64,000 nucleotides of DNA from JBDIAG01 sp047974565 (GTDB lineage: Bacteria > Actinomycetota > Actinomycetes > Actinomycetales > CAWJMD01). Location: assembly GCA_047974565.1 (NCBI GenBank), contig JBKECN010000089.1, forward strand, positions 1 through 64,000, given 5' to 3'. Positions 27,420 to 35,935 of this stretch are shown here, piece by piece. The notes beneath the pieces are model-generated. The model did no database searches. It saw only the letters and a list, made by a program, of their open reading frames with translations, and was not told where the DNA came from. Within the stretch, counting starts at the first letter, position 1. Every line of letters starts with the position of its first letter. The translations under genes were made by a program, and so were the position numbers.

Positions 27420-27425
27420 TAGTCT
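27420..27425 (+). promoter_or_regulatory. -10 hexamer TAGTCT before purN
   Basis: TAGTCT is followed by 8 nt and the GTG at 27434. ATG 27428 is only 2 nt from the hexamer and would fall outside a transcript started here. Confidence 0.4.
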
Positions 27426-27433
27426 CGATGCAC

Positions 27434-28060
27434 GTGACCCACACTCCCGCAGGCCCGCCGTCTCAGGCCCGTCTGGTGGTGCTGGCGTCGGGCTCGGGGT
27501 CGACCGCTCAGGCCTTGCTGGACGCCTCCCGGGACCCGGCGTTCGGGGCCCGCGTGGTGGCCGTCGGCAGCGATCTACCCGGCGCGCCGGTACTCGCCCG
27601 TGCCGAGTCCGCCGGGGTGGAGGCCTTCGTCGTGCCGGTCGAGTCGGATCGGGTCGCCTGGGACGCCGCGCTCGCCGAGCGGGTGGGTGGCTATCGGCCC
27701 GACCTGGTCGTCCTGGCGGGCTTCATGCGGCTGGTCGGCCCCGCCTTCCTGGCTCGCTTCGGTGGGCGGTGCGTCAACTCGCATCCGGCCCTGTCGCCAG
27801 CGTTTCCGGGCACCCACGGCCCGCGCGACGCCCTGGAGTACGGGGTGAAGGTCACCGGGTGCACCCTGTTCCTCGTCGACGCGGGCGTGGACACCGGGAT
27901 GATCTGCGCCCAGCGGACGGTCGAGGTGCACGACGACGACACCGTCGAGGCGCTGCACGAGCGCATCAAGGTCGTCGAGCGGGAGATGCTCGTCGACACC
28001 GTGGGCCGGATGGCCCGCAATGGCTGGACCATAACCAACAGAAGGGTGCATGTTCGATGA
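27434..28060 (+). CDS. purN: Phosphoribosylglycinamide formyltransferase
   Basis: 208 residues from GTG 27434 (210 if ATG 27428 is used). PurN transfers a formyl group from 10-formyl-THF to GAR, step 3 of purine synthesis. It shows the phosphate-binding start LVVLASGSGSTAQALL, AGFMRLVGP, the catalytic NSHPALSPAFPG (Asn and His) and the catalytic Asp in FLVDAGVDTG. The stop codon overlaps the purH start as ATGA, so the two genes are translationally coupled. FolD at 56.8 kb supplies the 10-formyl-THF both enzymes use. Confidence 0.95.
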   Translation: MTHTPAGPPSQARLVVLASGSGSTAQALLDASRDPAFGARVVAVGSDLPGAPVLARAESAGVEAFVVPVESDRVAWDAALAERVGGYRPDLVVLAGFMRLVGPAFLARFGGRCVNSHPALSPAFPGTHGPRDALEYGVKVTGCTLFLVDAGVDTGMICAQRTVEVHDDDTVEALHERIKVVEREMLVDTVGRMARNGWTITNRRVHVR

Positions 28061-29616
28061 GCGACCACGTGGCGATCCGCCGCGCCCTGATCTCGGTCTA
28101 CGACAAGACCGGACTGGTCGAGTTGGCCACCGGCTTGCACGGGGCCGGGGTGAGCATCGTGTCCACCGGTTCCACCGCCGCCCGGATCGCCGACGCAGGG
28201 GTGCCGGTGACCCCGGTGGAGGATCTCACCGGTTTTCCCGAGTGCCTGGACGGCCGGGTCAAGACGCTGCACCCCAGGGTGCATGCCGGCATCCTGGCCG
28301 ACCGACGCAAGCCCGATCACGTCCGTCAGCTGGCCGACCTGTCGGTCGAGCCCTTCGACCTCGTGGTGGGCAACCTCTACCCCTTCGTCGAAACCGTCCG
28401 CTCCGGCGCCGGTGTGGAGGACGTGATCGAGCAGATCGACATCGGCGGACCGTCGATGGTGCGGGCGGCGGCCAAGAATCACGCCAATATCGCCATCGTC
28501 GTCGACCCGGCCCAGTACGCCGAGGTGATCGCCGCAGCGCAGGGGGAGGGTTTTGACCTGGCCGCCCGCCGCAGGTTCGCCGCTCAGGCGTTCGCGCACA
28601 CCGCCGCCTATGACGCCGCGGTGGCCTCGTGGTGCGCCCAGCAGCTCGATCCGCCCGCCGAGGGCTGGCCGGGGTACACCGGGCTCGCCCTGCAGCGGGC
28701 CGAGGTGCTGCGGTACGGAGAGAACCCGCACCAGTCCGCGGCTCTGTACGTGGACGAGGCGGCCGAGCCTGGTATCGCGCAGGGCACCGTCCTGCACGGA
28801 AAGGCTATGTCGTACAACAACTACGTCGATGCCGAGTCGGCGGTGCGCTCCGCCTACGACTTCAGCGAGCCGGCGGTGGCGATCATCAAGCACGCCAACC
28901 CGTGCGGCCTGGCCGTCGGGCAGGACATCGCCCAGGCCCACGCCAGGGCCCATGCCTGCGACCCGGTCTCGGCCTTCGGCGGGGTGATCGCCTGCAACCG
29001 CCCGGTGACCCTGGCGATGGCCGAGCAGGTGGCCGAGGTGTTCACCGAGGTGATCGCCGCTCCCGCCTTTGACAACGACGCGTACGCCCTGCTCACCCGC
29101 AAGAAGAACATCCGGTTGCTCGAACTGCCCGACGGCTATCACCGCCCGGGCCTGGAACTGCGTCAGGTCAGCGGGGGGATGCTGCTCCAGCAGGCTGATC
29201 GGCTGGACGCTGAGGGCGATGATCCGACGACCTGGACGCTGGCTTGCGGCGAGCCTGCCGACGAGGCCCTCTTGGCCGAGCTGGTGTTCGCCTGGAAGGC
29301 CGTGCGCGCGGTCAAGTCCAACGCCATCCTGCTGGCCAAGGACGGAGCCAGCGTTGGCATCGGGATGGGCCAGGTGAACCGGGTGGACTCCTGCCGTCTG
29401 GCGGTCGAACGGGCCGGCGCCGACCGAGCCCGCGGCTCGGTGGCCGCCTCGGACGCCTTCTTCCCGTTCTCCGACGGGCCGGCGATCCTGCTCGACGCGG
29501 GCGTGCGAGCGATCGTCCAGCCGGGAGGCTCGGTGCGCGACGACGAGACCGTCGAGGCGGTGCGCGCCGCCGGGGTGACCATGTACTTGACGGGTTCGCG
29601 GCACTTCAACCACTGA
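28057..29616 (+). CDS. purH: Bifunctional AICAR formyltransferase/IMP cyclohydrolase
   Basis: 519 residues from ATG 28057, overlapping purN by ATGA. It catalyses the last two steps to IMP. The N-terminal IMP cyclohydrolase domain (about 1-195) shows RALISVYDKTGLVELA, STGSTAARIADAG, DGRVKTLHPRVHAG and NLYPF. The formyltransferase part shows LRYGENPHQSA, AIIKHANPCGLA (the conserved KH), DPVSAFGG, SDAFFPFSDGP and the C-terminal TGSRHFNH. Length and motif order are normal. Together with purN it forms a complete two-gene operon. Confidence 0.97.
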   Translation: MSDHVAIRRALISVYDKTGLVELATGLHGAGVSIVSTGSTAARIADAGVPVTPVEDLTGFPECLDGRVKTLHPRVHAGILADRRKPDHVRQLADLSVEPFDLVVGNLYPFVETVRSGAGVEDVIEQIDIGGPSMVRAAAKNHANIAIVVDPAQYAEVIAAAQGEGFDLAARRRFAAQAFAHTAAYDAAVASWCAQQLDPPAEGWPGYTGLALQRAEVLRYGENPHQSAALYVDEAAEPGIAQGTVLHGKAMSYNNYVDAESAVRSAYDFSEPAVAIIKHANPCGLAVGQDIAQAHARAHACDPVSAFGGVIACNRPVTLAMAEQVAEVFTEVIAAPAFDNDAYALLTRKKNIRLLELPDGYHRPGLELRQVSGGMLLQQADRLDAEGDDPTTWTLACGEPADEALLAELVFAWKAVRAVKSNAILLAKDGASVGIGMGQVNRVDSCRLAVERAGADRARGSVAASDAFFPFSDGPAILLDAGVRAIVQPGGSVRDDETVEAVRAAGVTMYLTGSRHFNH

Positions 29617-29922
29617 GCCCCGACCAAGGCGAACCCCGAGGGCGAGTCCCAGGCCTGACCGGCTCATCGTGGAGGCCTGACCGGCTCATGGTGCCGGCAC
29701 CCGCCGCGATGTTGTCATTTCCCCGGGGCACGGCCCGGGTACGGAGTACCGTGCTCGGGACAGCTCACCCGCGCTGCGACGGTGGGAAATCCGGTGACCG
29801 CAGGCCGGGCCGGTTCGCCAGGCCTGGCCTGGCCAGTACCACGGCCGGATCGCCGAGCCGAGGCCTTCGGGTATGCCTCGGCGCCCACCGCCTGACGACG
29901 AACCTTCGAGGATGTGGGTTTC
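29617..29922. other. Intergenic region with a 22-bp tandem duplication
   Basis: AGGCCTGACCGGCTCAT occurs at 29651-29667 and 29673-29689, giving two tandem 22-bp units just after purH. The rest shows no gene and no clear terminator. Confidence 0.5.
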
Positions 29923-31635
29923 ATGACAGGCGCAGAATCAGCCACCGACGCACTCCGCCGCTCGCGTGACCGGCTCATCGAACTCCGGACGCGGTACCAG
30001 GACGCGGTCACCGAGTTCAGCTGGCCGGACGTGGGCCCGACCTTCAACTTCGCCCACGACTGGTTCGATGCCTTCGCCCGGGACAATGCGAAGCCGGGCC
30101 TGGTGATTCTGGAGGAGGACGGCTCGCGGGCGTCCTACACCTTCGCCGACCTGGTCACCCGCTCGAACCAGGTGGCGGCCGAATTGGCCGAGGCCGGCAT
30201 CGGCCGGGGTGACAGCGTGGTGGTGATGCTAGGCAACCAGGTCGAGCTCTGGGAGACGATGCTGGCCATCATCAAGATCGGTGCGGTGATCATGCCGACG
30301 ACGACCGCCGTCGGCCCGGCCGAACTCGTCGACCGGATAGCCCGTGGTCAGGCCCGGGCGGTGGTGTGCAATGTCGCCGACACCGCCAAGTTCGACGAGG
30401 TCCCGGGCGAGTATCTGCGTTTCGCGGTCGGGGCCGGCACTCCGGACGGCTGGCGCGACCACGCCGCCGCCTACGCCCGGCCGCAGGCGGGCGTCCCGCA
30501 CCCGGGCAATGCCAGCACCGACCGGATGCTGCTGTACTTCACCAGCGGCACCACCAGCCGTCCCAAGCTGGTCGAGCACACCCATGTCAGCTACCCGGTC
30601 GGGCACCTGTCGACGATGTACTGGCTCGGCCTCATGCCCGGCGACGTCCACCTGAACATCTCCAGCCCGGGATGGGCCAAGCACGCCTGGTCGAACTTCT
30701 TCGCACCCTGGCTCGCCGAGGCGACCGTCTTCGTCTACAACTACACCCGGTTCGACCCGGTGGGGCTGCTGCAGGCCATCCGCCGGGAGAAGGTGACGAC
30801 CTTCTGCACGCCACCGACAGTGTGGCGGATGCTGATCAACGCGGACCTGTCCGGCGGTCCAGGCGACCTGCGGGAGGCGATCGGCGCCGGCGAGCCGTTG
30901 AACCCGGAGGTGATCAGCCAGGTCGAGGCCGGTTGGGGCCTGACCATTCGCGACGGCTTCGGGCAGACCGAGACCACGGCCTCGGTCGGCAACAGCCCGG
31001 GGCAACAGGTCAAGGCGGGCTCGATGGGCCGCCCGCTGCCCGGAGTGCCGGTGATCCTCGTCGATCCCGCCACCGGGGCCCGGGTGAGCGGGGTCGGCGA
31101 GGGGGAGATCTGCCTCGATCTGTCCGCCTCGCCACTGTCCCTGATGACCGGGTACCAGGGCGACGAGGATCGCAACGCCGAGGCGATGCTCGGTGGGGTC
31201 TACCACACCGGTGATGTCGCCAGCCGGGACGAGGACGGGTACATCACTTACATCGGTCGCACCGATGATGTCTTCAAGGCCAGCGATTACAAGGTCTCGC
31301 CGTTCGAGTTGGAGTCCGTCCTGATCGAGCATCCGGCGGTGGCGGAGGCGGCCATCGTGCCCGCCCCCGATCCGGTGAGACTGGCGGTGCCCAAGGCGTA
31401 TGTCGTGCTCGTCGACGGGCACCAACCGACCGCGGAGACCGCCAGATCGATCCTGGCGTACGCCCGCGAACACCTGCCCCCGTACCTGCGGGTGCGCCGA
31501 CTCGAGTTCGGTGAACTACCCAAGACGATCTCGGGCAAGATCAGGCGGGTCGAACTACGCAATCGCGAACAGGAGATCGCCCAGTCCCGTCCGGAAGGGG
31601 AGTACCGGGACGACGACTTCGATCTGCGCGGCTAG
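29923..31635 (+). CDS. AMP-dependent acyl-CoA synthetase/ligase (ANL superfamily)
   Basis: 570 residues from ATG 29923, with GAGGATGTGGG upstream; GTG 29914 is possible. The enzyme would activate a carboxylic acid as an acyl-AMP and transfer it to CoA. ANL core motifs are visible: YFTSGTTSRPKL (A3), DGFGQTETT (A5), YHTGDVASRDEDGYI (A7), GRTDDVFKASDYKVSP (A8) and PKTISGKIRR (A10, catalytic lysine). The N-terminal FNFAHDWFD and the SPGWAKHAWSNFFAPW segment resemble acetyl-CoA/medium-chain acyl-CoA synthetases rather than long-chain ones. The substrate cannot be assigned. It is a single gene. Confidence 0.87.
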   Translation: MTGAESATDALRRSRDRLIELRTRYQDAVTEFSWPDVGPTFNFAHDWFDAFARDNAKPGLVILEEDGSRASYTFADLVTRSNQVAAELAEAGIGRGDSVVVMLGNQVELWETMLAIIKIGAVIMPTTTAVGPAELVDRIARGQARAVVCNVADTAKFDEVPGEYLRFAVGAGTPDGWRDHAAAYARPQAGVPHPGNASTDRMLLYFTSGTTSRPKLVEHTHVSYPVGHLSTMYWLGLMPGDVHLNISSPGWAKHAWSNFFAPWLAEATVFVYNYTRFDPVGLLQAIRREKVTTFCTPPTVWRMLINADLSGGPGDLREAIGAGEPLNPEVISQVEAGWGLTIRDGFGQTETTASVGNSPGQQVKAGSMGRPLPGVPVILVDPATGARVSGVGEGEICLDLSASPLSLMTGYQGDEDRNAEAMLGGVYHTGDVASRDEDGYITYIGRTDDVFKASDYKVSPFELESVLIEHPAVAEAAIVPAPDPVRLAVPKAYVVLVDGHQPTAETARSILAYAREHLPPYLRVRRLEFGELPKTISGKIRRVELRNREQEIAQSRPEGEYRDDDFDLRG

Positions 31636-31938
31636 GGCCTCCCTATTCAAGCCCGTCGCGAGCAGGCGCTGGAGTGGGCCGAGGCGGCAGGAGTGGTGTT
31701 CGCTCGCCCGGCACTGGACCGGTGAGGCCGTGGTGGGCGGTCGCGTCACCGCGGCTGGCCCTCAGTCTGGCCACAACTACGCTCTGCACCGATCCGACCT
31801 TGGCCCAGACTCATCGCCGCAGTCTCCGGACTGGTTCTGATCGTGGCTGGACGAGTTCGTCGATCCGGCCCACACTCGGGCAAACCCGAGGCGTTGTGAA
31901 CGTACTTCACCGCCCCAGGCAGACCTATCCGGTGCGAC
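31636..31938. other. Convergent intergenic region with a possible gene remnant
   Basis: A short frame at 31648-31725 reads ARREQALEWAEAAG, then VVFARPALDR and a stop. It looks like protein-coding sequence but has no start. It could be a decayed fragment or chance. No terminator hairpin was convincing. Confidence 0.25.
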
Positions 31939-34900
31939 TCAACCGGTCCGCTGCCAGACGAACACATCCGGTTGTTCGTTGGTGTCGCTGGGGACGAGGT
32001 TGGATGCGCTGGAGGTGTAGGTGATGTAGTGGCCGTCTGCGGAGATCGCTGCCGCCCAGCTGCGGTTGGTGCCGGGGGTGATGCGGGTGGTGGTGCCGGT
32101 GTTGTTGTCCCAGACGAACACATCCCGGTGTCCGTTGGTGTCGTTGGGGACGAGGTTGGCGTCGGAGTGGTAGGTGATGTAGCGGCCGTCTGCGGAGATC
32201 GCAGGAGCCCACCTGGAGTTGTTGCCGTTGGTGATGCGGGTGGTGGTGCCGGTGTTCTTGTCCCACACGAACACATCATCTTGTTCGTTGGTGTCGTTGG
32301 GGACGAGGTTGGATGCGGCGGAGGTGTAGGTGATGTAGCGGCCGTCTGCGGAGATCGCTGGATACCCGCTGGTGTTGTTGCCGTTGGTGATGCGGGTGGT
32401 GGTGCCGGTGTTGTTGTCCCAGACGAACACATCCCATTCTTCGTTGGTGTCGTTGGGGACGAGGTTGGATGCGTCGGAGTTGTAGGTGATGTAGCGGCCG
32501 TCTGCGGAGATCGCAGGCTCGTAGCTGCCGTTGTTGCCGTTGGTGATGCGGGTGGTGGTGCCGGTCAGGGGTGGGTGGGGGTTGGGGGTGAGGGTGACGG
32601 TGAGGGTGCCGGTGGCTCCTTGGGTGTCGGTGATGGTGATGGTGAGGGTGCGGCCGGGGGGGTCAGTGGCGGTGAGGGTGCCGGTGTTGGTGATGGTGTC
32701 GCCGGGTGTGCCGCCGTGGATGGTCCAGGTCGGGGGTGGGGTGGCGCCGTCGCTGCGGGTGGCGGTGAGTGGGGTGGGGGTGCCGGTGGGGATGGTGTCG
32801 GGGGCGGTGATGGAGTAGAAGGGGCGGGCGGTGGTGCCGCCGGTGGGGTTGCCCGGGGTGCCTGGTGGGGTGAGTGAGTAAGCCAGTGAACTGATGGTGG
32901 CGAGTGTTAGTTCGATGTCGGTGTGGAAGGCGAATAGGTCAAGGGCGAGTCCGACTGATAGGGAGGTTTCCCGCTCGACGCGGAACCAGTCGTCGTTGGG
33001 TCCGGCGGTGGGGTTGAAGGTGGCTTTGTAGGTGATACCGGCGGAGGCGGAGGGCCCTGCTGCGGTGTAGAGGGCCAGGATTCCTTGGATTTTCAGGCCG
33101 ATGCTGCCGGTGAGGGTGAGGTTAGGGCCTCCGCTGGGCGAGCCGGTGACGGTGGGTGGGGTCGACAGGTTGGTGGGGGTGAGATCGCCGGGGGTGCCTG
33201 AGTCCCAGGTCAGGCCACCGCCCAGTTGGGCGGCAGCGCTGATGGTCATGATGATGTGGCCTTCGGCTGTGGCGAGTACGACAGCCTTGGGTTGCAGGAC
33301 GATGGGTACCGGCCCGGCCATGATCGTGGCGGGTGGCAGGCTCACCTCTCCGAGTTTGCGTTCCCAGGTCCCGTAGATCTCAGCCTTCGCCGCGACGCTG
33401 GCCTGGGTGACGTTGGAGGCGTCGACCCTGATGCCGTTGGGGATCGCGGCCCAGTTGGTGCGCACGTCGATACCCACGCTGGTGGTGTTCGACACCGACA
33501 CCTGACCGGACACGCTGACCCCGGACGTGGTGGTGCCCTTGACCTTTGCCTTGGCTTCTACCGCGAAGGTTAGCGCAAGGGTGAAGTCGTTCTGCAGGCC
33601 GAAGCGTTCGGTCTGGGGCGCGACTCCTGGGCCGGCTGGGGTGAACGTGTTCTGCCCGGGAGAGGCGTCGGCGGTGGGGCTGAGGGTGGTGGACAGGGTC
33701 ATGGTGGTGAAGACCTGGTCGAGGGTGGCGGTGCGGGTGGTGGTGTGTACGCCGAGCCTGTCGCGGGTGATGCCGGTGATTTCGACGAGGAGGCCGTTGG
33801 GGGTGCCGGTGGTGGCGGGGGCTACGACGATGGATCCGGTGGTGAGGGTGCTGGTTTGGGTGGGTGCGGGCGCGGGCCAGTCGAGTCGGTTGCCGGTGAC
33901 TTCGGCGGCGGCCGCGGTCGGGGTGGTCAAGATGATGACGCCGGGCTTGACCTCGACGAGGGGGGTGACGGGGTCGTCCAGGACGAGGGGGTCTCCGGGT
34001 CCGGCGGCGTTGACCGCGGTGATGGTGATTCGGTAGACGGCGCGGGTTTGTTCGAAGTCGGTCAGGGTGGTTGAGGTTGCCCCGGTGACAGTCGTGGTGT
34101 GCACGGGTGCCCCGGTGACGGGGGTGAGGGCGCCGTTGGCGCCGGTGGTGACCTGCTGCCAGGCCACCTGGTAGCTGGTGATGGGGGAGCCGCCGTCGTC
34201 GCCGGGTGCCGTCCAGTCCACGGCGATGGCGTTGGCGCCGTTGGGGTGGGCGGTGCCTTGTCCAGGGGGTGCGGGCGCCCGGGCCAGGGTGGGGGTGCCG
34301 GTGATCGTGGTGGTGGGTGAGGTGCCAGCGGCGTTCACCGCGGCCAGGTCGAGGGTGTACTCGGTGTCGTTGGTCAGGCCGGTGATGGTGGCGGTCACCG
34401 CGTCGGCGCCGGGTTGCTGGGTGGCCACGACCTGCCCGGCGGGGTCTTTGACGGTGAGGGTGTACCCGGTCACCTGCGATCCGCCGTCGAAGGCTGGTGG
34501 TGACCAGGCGATCTCCAGGCGGGTGTCACGCGATAGGAGCCCGTCCAGGAGTGGGGGGCGTGGTGGTTGGGTGGTCCACGGCACCGCCGGCCCCGACGCC
34601 GCGGAGGCCGGGGAGGTGCCGGCCGGGTTGGTTGCGGTCATCGATACCCGATACACCACCCCGGTGCAGACCCCTCGAACCCAGACCAGGGTGAAAGACG
34701 CCTCGACCGTGGTGGACCGGGACGTGGGTGCGGGACACTCGGGCGTGCTGGAGCCGGTGTCCGGGGTGGCCGTGACCCGGTACGAGGTGACCTGCTCGAC
34801 GGGGTCGTTGGGTTCCCAGGTGACCATGACGGAGGCACCGTCACCCTCGACCGTGTCCAGCACGGGCGCGGCGGGCAGCAACGCCGTCGCGTAGTACTCG

Positions 34901-35634
34901 CTGCTGCCGGCCAGGTTCACCGCCAGGGCGATGTCGCCGAGGGTCAGGACCTGCTCTGCCCAGTACGCCAGACCACCGGGGTCCGGGGCCCGACCCAACA
35001 ACGCCTCATACAGTCCGGCTACCCGGGTTTGGCGGGACTCCAGGGATTGGTAGAAGGCGTGGGCCACGGTGTATCGGCCTGCCGTACTGGTTTGGTCGAT
35101 CCAGTAGGTCAGGCCATTGGTGTCTGGGTCGCGGTGTAGGAGTTTGGTGTAGAGGTCGCTGATCCAGGTGCGGGTGGTCCCACCGCCGATGGTGGTGAAG
35201 TACTCGGTGGAGGAGTAGAACGCGGCCGCGACTTGGGCGACTGTGAGTTCGCCGCGTTGGATCCGCCCGGACCAGTAGGCCAGGCCTCCGGCGTCTGATC
35301 CCCGGCCCAGGGTGTCCAGGTACATGTCCTCGACGATGTGGTTCACCCACTCCGGGGATTGGGCCAGTCCCAGCAGGATTTGTCCGCGGGTCGTGCCGGT
35401 ATTCAATGCGGCTGTGGTGGTGGTGATTTCGGTCGTGGTGGGGGCTCGGCCGAGGAAGTCCTGGTAGGCGGCGTGGATGAATCGCTCTGGTCCGCTCATC
35501 GCGGCCGCTGTTCGCGGGGTGGCGGCCGCGGCGGGGGCGCGCGTGTTGGGGATTCCGGTGGTGAGCACGGCCGCGATCAACGCGAGTGCCAGGATGAGAC
35601 GGCCACTTACTGTGGCGGAACGTCGCGTGGACAT
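31939..35634 (-). CDS. Large secreted DUF4214/Fn3 protein with C-terminal PD40/WD40-like repeats
   Basis: 1231 residues from ATG 35634, with GAGGGGGG 6 nt upstream; TTG 35640 is less likely. A signal peptide (LILALALIAAVLTTG to AAAA) is followed by about four DUF4214 units (residues ~48-255; for example FLGRAPTTTE, DTLGRGSDAGGLAYW, LLGRAPDPGGLAYW). Next come three Fn3-like domains (~256-560), a long beta-rich part of unknown type, an Ig-like Thr/Gly-rich domain and four copies of a ~52-residue propeller blade (ISADGRYITY, NLVPNDTNE, DVFVWD). DUF4214 occurs in surface and S-layer-like proteins. Four blades are fewer than a normal closed propeller. No sortase signal is seen. Thr-rich codon use and repetitive DNA set it apart from neighbours. 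Confidence 0.8.
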   Translation of the reverse strand: MSTRRSATVSGRLILALALIAAVLTTGIPNTRAPAAAATPRTAAAMSGPERFIHAAYQDFLGRAPTTTEITTTTAALNTGTTRGQILLGLAQSPEWVNHIVEDMYLDTLGRGSDAGGLAYWSGRIQRGELTVAQVAAAFYSSTEYFTTIGGGTTRTWISDLYTKLLHRDPDTNGLTYWIDQTSTAGRYTVAHAFYQSLESRQTRVAGLYEALLGRAPDPGGLAYWAEQVLTLGDIALAVNLAGSSEYYATALLPAAPVLDTVEGDGASVMVTWEPNDPVEQVTSYRVTATPDTGSSTPECPAPTSRSTTVEASFTLVWVRGVCTGVVYRVSMTATNPAGTSPASAASGPAVPWTTQPPRPPLLDGLLSRDTRLEIAWSPPAFDGGSQVTGYTLTVKDPAGQVVATQQPGADAVTATITGLTNDTEYTLDLAAVNAAGTSPTTTITGTPTLARAPAPPGQGTAHPNGANAIAVDWTAPGDDGGSPITSYQVAWQQVTTGANGALTPVTGAPVHTTTVTGATSTTLTDFEQTRAVYRITITAVNAAGPGDPLVLDDPVTPLVEVKPGVIILTTPTAAAAEVTGNRLDWPAPAPTQTSTLTTGSIVVAPATTGTPNGLLVEITGITRDRLGVHTTTRTATLDQVFTTMTLSTTLSPTADASPGQNTFTPAGPGVAPQTERFGLQNDFTLALTFAVEAKAKVKGTTTSGVSVSGQVSVSNTTSVGIDVRTNWAAIPNGIRVDASNVTQASVAAKAEIYGTWERKLGEVSLPPATIMAGPVPIVLQPKAVVLATAEGHIIMTISAAAQLGGGLTWDSGTPGDLTPTNLSTPPTVTGSPSGGPNLTLTGSIGLKIQGILALYTAAGPSASAGITYKATFNPTAGPNDDWFRVERETSLSVGLALDLFAFHTDIELTLATISSLAYSLTPPGTPGNPTGGTTARPFYSITAPDTIPTGTPTPLTATRSDGATPPPTWTIHGGTPGDTITNTGTLTATDPPGRTLTITITDTQGATGTLTVTLTPNPHPPLTGTTTRITNGNNGSYEPAISADGRYITYNSDASNLVPNDTNEEWDVFVWDNNTGTTTRITNGNNTSGYPAISADGRYITYTSAASNLVPNDTNEQDDVFVWDKNTGTTTRITNGNNSRWAPAISADGRYITYHSDANLVPNDTNGHRDVFVWDNNTGTTTRITPGTNRSWAAAISADGHYITYTSSASNLVPSDTNEQPDVFVWQRTG
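31956..32567 (-). repeat. Four near-identical 153-156-bp coding repeats
   Basis: The block AGACGAACACATCC (or a close variant) recurs at 31956, 32112, 32265 and 32421, so the period is 156, 153 and 156 bp. Copies are highly similar at DNA level, including third codon positions, which suggests recent duplication or ongoing homogenisation of the propeller blades. Confidence 0.85.
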
Positions 35635-35700
35635 TCTCAACCCCCCTCAGGTCATTCATGAGAACAAACCCACGTTCTACCGCAAAAGGAGCAAATCTGG

Positions 35701-35935
35701 CTAGAGGTGCGCCCAGGTCTTGGTGCTCGATGTCGACGCGTAGGGGGCATGCCGGGTTAACCGGGTGAGAGGAGGTGAATCCCCCGGGCGTGTCCCGAGG
35801 ATCCAGTTGTCACTGGTCATCAACAGCCAGGGCCGAACCGGATCGCCCGAGCCACGCAGCTTCCACGCGTATGCCGAAGGACACCCCCGGCGGTCCAGGA
35901 AAGCGGCAAGATCGCGGGTCAGGTTGGGGGCACCC
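35701..35935 (-). pseudogene. Probable 5'-truncated gene remnant behind nadE
   Basis: Read leftward from inside the nadE stop region, one frame gives plausible protein: NLTRDLAAFLDRRGCPSAY, then AWKLRGSGDPVRPWLLMTSD, NWILGTRPGD and a tail ending TSSTKTWAHL before a stop at 35701. No good start codon precedes the conserved-looking part; the first ATG (35820) would leave 39 residues. It is out of frame with nadE and nadE itself ends normally, so a frameshifted extension of nadE is not the explanation. The family is not recognised. Confidence 0.35.
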
